NCBI GenBank assembly: GCA_044222045.1
Contig: JBGAOB010000054.1
Location: 1-19,839 of the forward strand
Length of the DNA stretch: 19,839 bases
Direction of reading: 5' to 3'
Source: JBGAMH01 sp044222045
GTDB taxonomy: Bacteria > Eisenbacteria > RBG-16-71-46
The notes below the pieces were generated by a model. That model ran no database searches and was not told the DNA's origin. It worked only from the letters and a program-made list of their open reading frames with translations. A program made the translations under genes and the position numbers. This document shows positions 13,441 to 19,839 of this stretch, one piece after another. Within the stretch, counting starts at the first letter, position 1. Every line of letters starts with the position of its first letter.

Positions 13441-15171
13441 ATGCACGTCGTTCGGGGATCGGGTGCGGCTGCGGCCGCGCTCCTGCTGGGGATCGCGATC
13501 GTGAGCCCGGAGTTCGAAGCACACGCCGGCACGCCCGGCACCGGCCGCGGGGTGGCCACGCGCTCGGTGGTGTACGGCACGCACGGCATGGTCGCGTGCG
13601 CGCAGCCGCTGGCCGCGCAGGCCGGACTCGAAGTGCTGAAGGCCGGCGGCAGCGCCGTGGACGCGGCGATCGCGATGAACGCCTGCCTGGGGCTGATGGA
13701 GCCCACCGCGAACGGCATGGGCGGCGACCTGTTTGCGATCGTCTGGGACCCGCGCACGAAGCAGCTGCACGGGCTGAACGCGTGCGGCCGCTCGCCGCGG
13801 AACCTGAAGGCCGAGCAGATCCCGGCCGAGCCCGACGGCACGATCCCGCTCTACTCGCCGTACTCGTGGAGCGTACCCGGCTGCGTGGACGGCTGGGCCG
13901 AACTGCACTCGAAGTTCGGCAAGGTGCCGCTCGCTCGCGACCTGGCGCCGGCGATCGATTTCGCCGAGAAGGGCTTCCCTCTGTCGCCGGTGATCGCCTC
14001 GGACTGGGCGCGCAGCGTGCCGCGCTTCAAGGACAAGCCGGGCTTCGCGGACGTGTTCATGCCCGGCGGGCGTGCGCCGCTCGAGGGCGAGATCTTCCGC
14101 AACCCGGCGCTCGCGAAGACGCTCCGGCAGGTCGCGGCCGGCGGGCGCAAGGCCTACTACGAGGGCCCGATCGCCGACGAGATCGTGAGGTACTCGCAGT
14201 CGGTGGGCGGCTTCTTCTCGAAGGAGGATTTCGCGCGGCACACGTCGGAGTGGGTGTCGCCCGTGTCGACGAACTACCGCGGCTGGGACGTGTGGGAGCT
14301 GCCGCCGCCCGGGCAGGGCATCGCCGCGCTGCAGCTGCTGAACCTGCTCGAGACGTTCGACCTGAAGGCGATGGGGCGGGGCTCGGCCGATTTCTGGCAC
14401 GTCATGACCGAGGCCAAGAAGATCGCGTTCGCCGATCGTGCGCGCTACTACGCCGACCCGGCCTTCGCGAAGGTGCCGGTGGCGGAACTGATCTCGAAGC
14501 CGTACGCGCGCGAGCGTGTGAAGCTCGTCGACATGGCGAAGGCCGCCGCGATCGACCCGCCCGGCGACCCGGTGGCGCTCAGCCGCCGCGAGACCACGTA
14601 CCTGTGCGCGGCCGACGGCAACGGCATGATGGTGTCGCTGATCCAGAGCAACTACACCGGCTTCGGCAGCGGCTACGTGGTCCCGGCGCTCGGTTTCGGC
14701 CTGCAGGATCGCGGAAACCTGTTCGACCTGGAGCCGGGCAAGCCCAACTCGTACGCGCCCGGCAAGCGGCCGTTCCACACGATCATCCCGGCGTTCGTCA
14801 CGAAGGACGGGCAGCCCGTGATGGCGTTCGGCCTGATGGGCGGCGACATGCAGCCGCAGGGGCACGCGCAGGTGATCGTGAACCTGGTGGACTTCGGCAT
14901 GAACCTGCAGGAGGCGGGTGACGCGATCCGGTACCACCACACCGGTTCGAGCGAGCCCACGGGCACCGTGATGACCGACGGCGGCGTGCTGCACATCGAG
15001 GACGGACTGCCCGACGGCGTGCTCGCCGAGCTGAAGCGCCGCGGGCACCAGCTGGAGTCCGAGCCCGTGGGCGCCTACGGCGGCTACCAGGCCATCTGGC
15101 GCGATCCGAAGACGGGCGTGTACTCGGGCGCGACCGAGCGCCGCAAGGACGGCTGCGCGCTCGGTTGGTGA
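13441..15171 (+). CDS. Gamma-glutamyltransferase family protein (YwrD-like Ntn-hydrolase)
   Basis: This 576-residue protein has a signal peptide (MHVVRGSGAAAAALLLGIAI..., ending near EAHA) and should be a periplasmic, self-cleaving Ntn-hydrolase. The large-subunit region shows GLEVLKAGGSAVDAAIAMNACLGLMEPTANGMGGDLFAIVW (about 62-102) and the GGFFSKEDFARH segment. The small subunit should begin at the nucleophilic Thr in RRETTYLCAADGNGMMVSLIQSNYTGFGSG (T385 by alignment with E. coli T391). It continues with GFGLQDRGNLFDL, PFHTIIPAF and GLMGGDMQPQGHAQVIVN, the oxyanion-hole region. The usual TTH is TTY here, as in YwrD-like members, so glutathione may not be the main substrate. Family members transfer or hydrolyse gamma-glutamyl groups or act as related acylases. 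The start has a strong ribosome binding site. It is divergent from gcdH and followed by a terminator. Confidence 0.92.
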   Translation: MHVVRGSGAAAAALLLGIAIVSPEFEAHAGTPGTGRGVATRSVVYGTHGMVACAQPLAAQAGLEVLKAGGSAVDAAIAMNACLGLMEPTANGMGGDLFAIVWDPRTKQLHGLNACGRSPRNLKAEQIPAEPDGTIPLYSPYSWSVPGCVDGWAELHSKFGKVPLARDLAPAIDFAEKGFPLSPVIASDWARSVPRFKDKPGFADVFMPGGRAPLEGEIFRNPALAKTLRQVAAGGRKAYYEGPIADEIVRYSQSVGGFFSKEDFARHTSEWVSPVSTNYRGWDVWELPPPGQGIAALQLLNLLETFDLKAMGRGSADFWHVMTEAKKIAFADRARYYADPAFAKVPVAELISKPYARERVKLVDMAKAAAIDPPGDPVALSRRETTYLCAADGNGMMVSLIQSNYTGFGSGYVVPALGFGLQDRGNLFDLEPGKPNSYAPGKRPFHTIIPAFVTKDGQPVMAFGLMGGDMQPQGHAQVIVNLVDFGMNLQEAGDAIRYHHTGSSEPTGTVMTDGGVLHIEDGLPDGVLAELKRRGHQLESEPVGAYGGYQAIWRDPKTGVYSGATERRKDGCALGW

Positions 15172-15203
15172 TCGCGGGGCGCGATCGCGGACCCCGGCAA
15201 CAC

Positions 15204-15233
15204 GAAGGCCGCCCCCGGAAGAGGGCGGCCTTC
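15204..15233. terminator. Bidirectional terminator between convergent genes
   Basis: GAAGGCCGCCC (15204-15214) and GGGCGGCCTTC (15223-15233) form a perfect 11-bp stem with an 8-base loop. It lies 33 bases after the gamma-glutamyltransferase stop and 27 bases after the stop of the convergent P-domain gene. Only scattered T residues follow on the plus strand. The symmetrical placement suggests that it serves both genes. Confidence 0.65.
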
Positions 15234-15259
15234 ACGTGTCTTGGAACGGGAACTCGGGT

Positions 15260-15979
15260 CTAGCGGTAGATCGCCTTCAGCGTGCCCCAGCTGCGGTTCA
15301 CGGTCGGGACCGGCGCCTCGTTCTTCGAGTACACCGCCCACGACGTGAGCGTGCCGGTGTCGAGCGAAGCGTTGTCCTGCACGAACAGCTTGAAGCAGCC
15401 GCCCTTCAGCAGGCCCTGGAACGCCGTCGACAGTCCACCCGCGGTGGTGCCGGTCGGCTTGTAGCAGCCCGCCGCCACGTTCGTCGCCGACACGCAGGCC
15501 GTGCTCGGCAGCAGCGCCGTCGCGGCGTCGTTGAACCGGAGTTCGTTCGCCGCGACGAAGTTCGAGCTGCAGCCGACGCCCGTGCCGGGCCCGCACAGCG
15601 TGCCGCCCGGACGGCAGATCACGTTGGCCACGGCGGCCGGCGTCGCGTCGCCGCACGTCTGGTAGTACTCGAGCTTCACGACCACGTCACCGATCCACGT
15701 GTGCGTGAGGTTCAGCGACACGGTGACGTCGGTGAAGTACGTGCCGTCCACGACGGTCGCGATGTCGGGCGTGCGAGCACCCGCCACGTTGTTGTCGGGA
15801 ATCACGAACGCCGGCGAGTACGTGGCGCTGCCGTCCAGCTTGTAACCCAGCGTGTCGCAGATGCTCGTGATCTGGAACGCCGGCGGGCTGTTGTCCTCGT
15901 ACTTGGACTCGGCGGCGGCCACACTCGCGGTGCAGACCAGCGCCAGGGCAGCGAGGACCAACCAGTAGCTGCGCTTCAT
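15260..15979 (-). CDS. Secreted protein with a proprotein-convertase P-domain-like fold and SWGxLKxxYR tail
   Basis: This 239-residue protein has a signal peptide (MKRSYWLVLAALALVCTASVAAA). The body resembles a P/Homo B domain without an attached protease: DVTVSLNLTHTWIGDVVVKLEYY (84-106) is the signature strand pair, and LLKGGCFKLFVQDNASLDTGTLTSWAVYSKN (190-220) matches the closing strands of that fold. It has eight cysteines (41, 109, 122, 129, 137, 162, 172, 195), so disulfides are likely after export. The C-terminus ends RSWGTLKAIYR, nearly the same as the tail of the next gene's product, although the two bodies differ. ATG 15979 has AAGGAG about 8 bases upstream. A surface or secreted binding role is plausible; no enzyme motif is visible. 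It is transcribed after the PPC-domain gene but separated from it by a hairpin and a 364-base gap. Confidence 0.78.
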   Translation of the reverse strand: MKRSYWLVLAALALVCTASVAAAESKYEDNSPPAFQITSICDTLGYKLDGSATYSPAFVIPDNNVAGARTPDIATVVDGTYFTDVTVSLNLTHTWIGDVVVKLEYYQTCGDATPAAVANVICRPGGTLCGPGTGVGCSSNFVAANELRFNDAATALLPSTACVSATNVAAGCYKPTGTTAGGLSTAFQGLLKGGCFKLFVQDNASLDTGTLTSWAVYSKNEAPVPTVNRSWGTLKAIYR

Positions 15980-16015
15980 GGGGAGGGCTCCTTTCGACGG
16001 ATCCGGACTCGGCGG

Positions 16016-16118
16016 CCATCCCGGACGGATCGGGATGGAGGGGAGATCGCGAAGCACCACCCCGCTTCGGGGGAGCGGGAAGAACGTTCGCCATGCGAAG
16101 ATCGCACCGACGGGTGCG
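16016..16118 (-). promoter_or_regulatory. Structured 5' leader of the P-domain gene
   Basis: The 364-base gap upstream of the P-domain gene holds no ORF that I can support. Several small inverted repeats follow each other: 16016-16023 with 16031-16038 (8 bp), 16050-16055 with 16064-16069 (6 bp), 16061-16066 with 16074-16079 (6 bp, excluding the previous pair), and 16103-16108 with 16113-16118 (6 bp). They may form a folded leader. No known riboswitch class is recognised, and GC-rich DNA makes chance stems common. Confidence 0.3.
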
Positions 16119-16296
16119 GCACGGGAAGGGAGAACTTTGCGAAATGCAATCATTCCAGCGCTGCAGTGGGTATTCGTTCGGCGAGGCTGATCCAGGTTCA
16201 GCCGTGGTGTGCCCCTCGGGACGCCCTCGTGGCGCGAATCCGGCGCGCGCTTCAACCGCGACATGGTCGTCTTCTGGTCGGGCGGTCGAAACAGCG

Positions 16297-16326
16297 GGAG
16301 CCGGACCCCTCGCGGGATCCGGCTCC
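16297..16326 (-). terminator. Terminator-like hairpin after the PPC-domain gene
   Basis: GGAGCCGGA (16297-16305) pairs with TCCGGCTCC (16318-16326); three more C-G pairs close the loop after a one-base bulge. It begins 18 bases after the PPC-domain gene stop, and on the minus strand it is followed by CGCTGTTTCG, a weak T-tract. It probably separates the two secreted-protein genes transcriptionally. Confidence 0.55.
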
Positions 16327-16343
16327 GGGAAGCGTGCGCGCGA

Positions 16344-17327
16344 TCAGCGGTAGAGCGTCTTCAGCTCGCCCCACGACCGCTTGCTGGTCGAGACGACGTT
16401 GCAGTGCAGGTTGCCCGTCAGCGTGAACGTGCCGCCGGCGCCCGTGCCGTAGTTGTCGAGCACGAGGTAGTAGACGCCCGACGACGGGAACGTGAAGTCG
16501 AGCTGCTCGGCCGCACCGGACAGCGCATCGTCCGCGCCGGCGACGCAGCTCGTGCTCGGGTTCGCGCAGTCGGTGATCAGGTAGATCGAGCCGTCCGCGA
16601 CCGACGTGTAGGCGACGCTCAGCGAGTCGCCGCCCGCCACGTTCAGCATGTACACGACGTCCTTGCCGACCGCGGCGTAGCCCGTGCAGCCGCCCGTGCT
16701 GGTGGTGGGCGAGTAGTCGTTGGTCGCGAACTGCGTGCTGCCCGAGACGTTGATCGCGCCGCACTCGATCGGCAGAGCGCCCGCGCACTGGTCGTTCGCC
16801 GGCGGAGGCGTCGGCACCTGGCACGTCACGAACGCCTGGTAGGCGCCGGTGTACGAGCTGTTGTAGCCCGCGATGCCGACGTAGTAGGTGCCCGTGTACG
16901 TGGCCGTGAACGTGATCAGCGAATACGCGCCGGGGCCGGAGTCGTCGTCCGAGGCGAGCACCGCGCCCGAGGCGTTGAACAGGCGGATGCGCGAGTCGAC
17001 GAGCTGTCCCGTGGTGCCGTCGGCGTTCGTGCCGATGGTGAGGATCGTGCCGGCAGTGGCGTTGAAGTACACGTAGTCCGTGTCGGCGGACGAGCTGATG
17101 GTGGCCGGACGCAGGATGTTGCCGCAGTCCAGCAGCTGCGCGGTGGCGAGGCTGTTGTTGGGCTCCACCTCGGCGACGTCCGACAGGATCATGTTCTGGC
17201 CGGCGAGCGGGTTCCACTTGCGCTCGGCGCGCTCGATGCCCTTTTCGTCTGCAGCGGCGGCGATGCCGGTCGCGGCGAGCACGGCCACGGCGGCGAGTGC
17301 GAACACGACTCGGTAGCGAGGATTCAT
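16344..17327 (-). CDS. Secreted PPC-domain protein with SWGxLKxxYR tail
   Basis: This 327-residue protein has a signal peptide (about 1-26, VVFALAAVAVLAATGIAAAA). Residues 52-168 form a bacterial pre-peptidase C-terminal (PPC) domain: EVEPNNSLATAQLL, DTDYVYFNATAGTILTIGT, SRIRLFNASGAVLASDDDSG, and ITFTATYTGTYYVGIAGY. After a Pro-rich linker (PTPPPANDQCAGALPI), residues 178-305 look like a second, divergent beta-sandwich of similar kind. It has eight cysteines and ends KRSWGELKTLYR. PPC domains usually accompany secreted proteases, but no protease is fused here. The start is ATG 17327, because AGGAG lies 9 bases upstream of it but directly touches the alternative ATG at 17336. It is divergent from the E1 gene. 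The role is probably extracellular or surface binding, inferred from the folds only. Confidence 0.82.
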   Translation of the reverse strand: MNPRYRVVFALAAVAVLAATGIAAAADEKGIERAERKWNPLAGQNMILSDVAEVEPNNSLATAQLLDCGNILRPATISSSADTDYVYFNATAGTILTIGTNADGTTGQLVDSRIRLFNASGAVLASDDDSGPGAYSLITFTATYTGTYYVGIAGYNSSYTGAYQAFVTCQVPTPPPANDQCAGALPIECGAINVSGSTQFATNDYSPTTSTGGCTGYAAVGKDVVYMLNVAGGDSLSVAYTSVADGSIYLITDCANPSTSCVAGADDALSGAAEQLDFTFPSSGVYYLVLDNYGTGAGGTFTLTGNLHCNVVSTSKRSWGELKTLYR

Positions 17328-17336
17328 CGGGGACAT

Positions 17337-17341
17337 CTCCT
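17337..17341 (-). promoter_or_regulatory. Ribosome binding site deciding between two ATG codons
   Basis: AGGAG on the minus strand abuts ATG 17336-17334 with no spacer but is 9 bases from ATG 17327-17325, which is therefore the better start for the PPC-domain protein. Confidence 0.6.
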
Positions 17342-17579
17342 GGTGGCCATCGAGGATGGCAGTGGAGGGCGCGACCCGGCGGGGCGCCGGGCCGACCGCG
17401 TGCAGTCGAGGCACGCTGGACACTTTTGTAACACTTGCCCCGCGAGCGGCCCCAGAGAATCTGATCTCGCCGTACCCCGGCCGGAGCACGCGGCGGGGGT
17501 GTGTCCGGGGCGGTGCGTGGCGCGGTTCGGGGGCGCGTGACCCGGTTTCCCGACCACTCGCTCGCTCGCCGTGCCCGCA

Positions 17580-17609
17580 TTGATGGCGGGTTCGCCCCTC
17601 CTGTAATGT
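17580..17609 (+). promoter_or_regulatory. Putative sigma70-type promoter of the E1 gene
   Basis: TTGATG (17580-17585) and TAATGT (17604-17609) are separated by 18 bp in the 332-base divergent gap between the PPC-domain gene and the E1 gene. Transcription would start near 17616, about 50 bases before the ATG. The rest of this gap holds no ORF or repeat that I can support. Confidence 0.4.
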
Positions 17610-17668
17610 GCCGCGTCCCACCTTCCGCCGACGCACCTGCTCGATCCCCACCCGGAGATTCGTCCGCC

Positions 17669-19804
17669 ATGGCTGCCGTACGCACCTCCGCGACCTCTGC
17701 GTCCCGGTACAACGGCCTCACGGCCGAGGACCTCGTCGCCCTCTACCGGACGATGGTCACGAGTCGGCGCACCGACGACGAGGAGATCCGGCTGAAGAAG
17801 CTGAATCTCATCTTCTTCCAGATCTCCGGCGCCGGGCACGAGGCGGTGCTGTCGGCTGCGGGCCGGGCCCTGAAGCCGGGTTACGACTGGTTCTACCCGT
17901 ACTACCGCGACCGCGCGCTCTGCCTGCAGCTGGGCATGACGCCGCGCGAGATGCTGCTGTCCTCGGTAGGGGCGGCGGAGGATCCGAACTCGGGCGGCCG
18001 GCAGATGCCGAGCCACTGGGGCCACCGCAAGCTCAACATCGTGTCGCAGTCGAGCCCCACGGGCACGCAGTTCCTGCAGGCGGTCGGGGCGGCCGAGGCG
18101 CTGGTCAAGTACCGCGACCTCGAAGGCGAGCACCCGACGCTCGCGGGACAGGTGAAGGGCGACGAAGTCGTCTACGTGTCCACCGGTGACGGCACCACCA
18201 GCCAGGGCGAGTTCTGGGAGGCGCTGAACAGCGCATGCAACCTGAAGCTCCCGGTGCTCTTCCTGGTCGAGGACAACGGCTACGCGATCTCCGTGCCCGT
18301 GGACGTGCAGACCGCCGGCGGCAGCGTGTCGGCGCTGGTCAAGGGCTTCCCGAACCTGCACCTGACGTCGGACGTCGACGGCAACGATCCCGTGACGTCG
18401 TACCGCGCGCTCACGGAAGCGGTCGCATGGTGCCGCGCGCGCAAGGGCCCGGCGCTCGTGCACGCCAAGGTGACACGCCCGTACTCGCACTCGATGTCCG
18501 ACGACGAGAGCAAGTACAAGCCGGCGCACGTGCGCGAGTCCGAGGCCGAGCGCGACTGCCTGCGCACGTTCGCGCGCTTCCTGGTGGAGGAGCGCATCCT
18601 CACCACGTCGCAGCTCGAGGCGATCGAGCAAGAGGTGATCACCTCCGTGCGCGCGGCATCCGAGGAGGCGCAGAAGTCCCCGCAGCCGGCCGTGCACACC
18701 GCGACGGCGTACGTGTTCTCGCCGAACGTGGACCCCACGTCCGACCGGTTCGTGTCGCAGCCGAAGCCGGAGCAGCCGCAGCAGAGCGAGACGATCCTCC
18801 AGTCGATCAACTACACGCTGCGCGACGAGATGCGCCGCAATCCGCGCATCCTGCTGTTCGGCGAGGACGTGGCCGACGCGTCGCACGAGGAAGTGCTCGG
18901 CGACCTCAAGGGCAAGGGCGGCGTGTTCGGCGTCACCTGGGGCCTGCAGAAGCAGTTCGGCGGCAAGCGCGTGTACAACTCGCCGCTCGCCGAGGCGAAC
19001 ATCGTCGGCCGTGCGATCGGGCTCGCGACGGTCGGCTTCCGGCCCGTCGTGGAGATCCAGTTCTTCGACTACATCTGGCCGGCCATGATGCAGATCCGCA
19101 ACGAGCTCGGCTACATGCGCTACCGCTCGAACAACGCGTGGAGCTGCCCGGTCGTGATCCGCGCCGCGTACGGCGGCTACCTGGGTGGCGGCGCGCCGTA
19201 CCACAGCCAGTGCGGCGAGAGCATCTTCGCGCACTGCCCGGGCCTGCGCGTGGTGCTGCCGAGCTGCGCGAGCGACGCCTCGGGACTGCTGCGCACGGCG
19301 ATGCGCTCCGAGGACCCCGTGCTGTTCCTGGAGCACAAGCACCTGTACCGCCAGCCGTACGCGAAGGAGCCCTACCCGGGCGCCGAGTACACGGTGCCGT
19401 TCGGCCGTGCGCGCGTGGTGCGGCCCGGCACCGACGTCACCGTGGTCACGTACGGTGCGCTCGTGCAGCGCGCGTACCTCGCCGCACAGGAGCTGGCGGA
19501 CGAAGGGCTCGACGTGGAGGTGCTCGACCTGCGCACGATGCAGCCCCTGGACTTCGAGTCGATCGCGGCCTCGGTGCGCAAGACCGGCCGCGCGTTGATC
19601 GCGCACGAGGACACGCTGTTCTGCGGCTTCGGAGCCGAAGTCGCGGCGCGCATCGCGAGCGAGTGCTTCATGGACCTGGACGCGCCGGTGCGCCGCGTGG
19701 GCGCGCTCGACACGCCGATCGCATACGCGCCGAAGCTCGAGGACGTGATCCTGCCGCAGAAGGAGACGCTGCTGAAGGCGATGCGGGAGGTCGCGAGCTT
19801 CTGA
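17669..19804 (+). CDS. 2-oxoacid dehydrogenase E1 component, alpha-beta fusion (branched-chain type)
   Basis: This 711-residue cytosolic enzyme joins the alpha and beta E1 subunits in one chain. The alpha half (about 15-345) has ISGAGHEAVLSAAGRAL, DWFYPYYRDRALCLQLGM, MPSHWGHRKLNIVSQSSPTGTQ and the thiamine diphosphate motif GDGTTSQGEFWEALN (from 173) ending in FLVEDNGYAISVP. After a Pro/Gln-rich linker (VSQPKPEQPQQ), the beta half starts near 373 with SETILQSINYTLRDEM. It contains LLFGEDVAD, YNSPLAEANIVGRAIGLATVGFRPVVEIQFFDYIWPAMMQI and GGGAPYHSQCGESIFAHCPGL, then a transketolase C-terminal domain with LDLRTMQPLDFESI. The sequence resembles branched-chain 2-oxoacid dehydrogenase E1, which decarboxylates 2-oxoisovalerate-type acids and passes the acyl group to lipoyl-E2; pyruvate or acetoin as substrate is not excluded. 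The ATG at 17669 follows GGAG at a longish distance. E2 and E3 genes are not in the window. Confidence 0.92.
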   Translation: MAAVRTSATSASRYNGLTAEDLVALYRTMVTSRRTDDEEIRLKKLNLIFFQISGAGHEAVLSAAGRALKPGYDWFYPYYRDRALCLQLGMTPREMLLSSVGAAEDPNSGGRQMPSHWGHRKLNIVSQSSPTGTQFLQAVGAAEALVKYRDLEGEHPTLAGQVKGDEVVYVSTGDGTTSQGEFWEALNSACNLKLPVLFLVEDNGYAISVPVDVQTAGGSVSALVKGFPNLHLTSDVDGNDPVTSYRALTEAVAWCRARKGPALVHAKVTRPYSHSMSDDESKYKPAHVRESEAERDCLRTFARFLVEERILTTSQLEAIEQEVITSVRAASEEAQKSPQPAVHTATAYVFSPNVDPTSDRFVSQPKPEQPQQSETILQSINYTLRDEMRRNPRILLFGEDVADASHEEVLGDLKGKGGVFGVTWGLQKQFGGKRVYNSPLAEANIVGRAIGLATVGFRPVVEIQFFDYIWPAMMQIRNELGYMRYRSNNAWSCPVVIRAAYGGYLGGGAPYHSQCGESIFAHCPGLRVVLPSCASDASGLLRTAMRSEDPVLFLEHKHLYRQPYAKEPYPGAEYTVPFGRARVVRPGTDVTVVTYGALVQRAYLAAQELADEGLDVEVLDLRTMQPLDFESIAASVRKTGRALIAHEDTLFCGFGAEVAARIASECFMDLDAPVRRVGALDTPIAYAPKLEDVILPQKETLLKAMREVASF

Positions 19805-19839
19805 TCGCGCCTGGAAACGCCGAACGCCGCGCGGGCTGC

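Overview
The window is very GC-rich, densely coded Gram-negative DNA, probably from a metagenome assembly because it contains a 60-base run of N at 1930-1989. Signs of a Gram-negative envelope are a TonB-receptor-like outer-membrane protein ending in Trp and several Sec-type signal peptides. The P-domain and PPC-domain secreted proteins and the fused 2-oxoacid dehydrogenase E1 would suit a high-GC FCB-group lineage such as Candidatus Eisenbacteria or a Gemmatimonadota relative. That placement is an inference; there is no rRNA or marker gene to confirm it. I saw no tRNA, rRNA, CRISPR array, insertion sequence or phage gene.

Layout. 1-163: no supported gene, but a good intrinsic terminator. 164-1468 (-): organophosphate:phosphate antiporter-like MFS protein with a plausible sigma70-type promoter. 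1838-2200 (+): small membrane or secreted protein interrupted by the assembly gap. 2225-8423 (-): a signalling block. In order of transcription it holds a membrane SpoIIE-type phosphatase, a LytS-like membrane histidine kinase, a secreted TPR-like protein, a TonB-dependent-receptor-like outer-membrane protein and a LytTR response regulator. The last four genes are joined by 4-base stop/start overlaps or a 10-base gap. 8539-9174 (-): pdxH. 9263-11767 (-): a cupredoxin-like secreted protein overlapping a Cache/HAMP-type sensor kinase whose frame is broken by one base. 11963-13150 (-): glutaryl-CoA dehydrogenase. 13441-15171 (+): gamma-glutamyltransferase. 15260-17327 (-): two secreted beta-sandwich proteins with the same short C-terminal tail. 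17669-19804 (+): fused E1 alpha/beta of a 2-oxoacid dehydrogenase.

How the genes may work together. The gaps in front of the phosphatase and in front of the LytS-like kinase contain copies of the box bound by AlgR-type LytTR regulators (ACCGTTCGTC), one exact and two at 9/10. The two 9/10 copies are spaced 21 bp apart. The LytTR regulator encoded at the end of the block is the natural candidate to bind them, giving an autoregulated circuit. The phosphatase and the kinase also share a related N-terminal membrane domain (PG-x-LGGPRA-x-A plus PLVAVPFA), so one type of membrane sensor seems to feed two output enzymes. The outer-membrane receptor and the TPR protein lie between the kinase and its regulator, which suggests that they provide or depend on the signal. 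The metabolic genes (pdxH, gcdH, ggt, E1) are independent units. They are separated by hairpin terminators at 11917-11946 and 15204-15233 and by divergent promoter regions.
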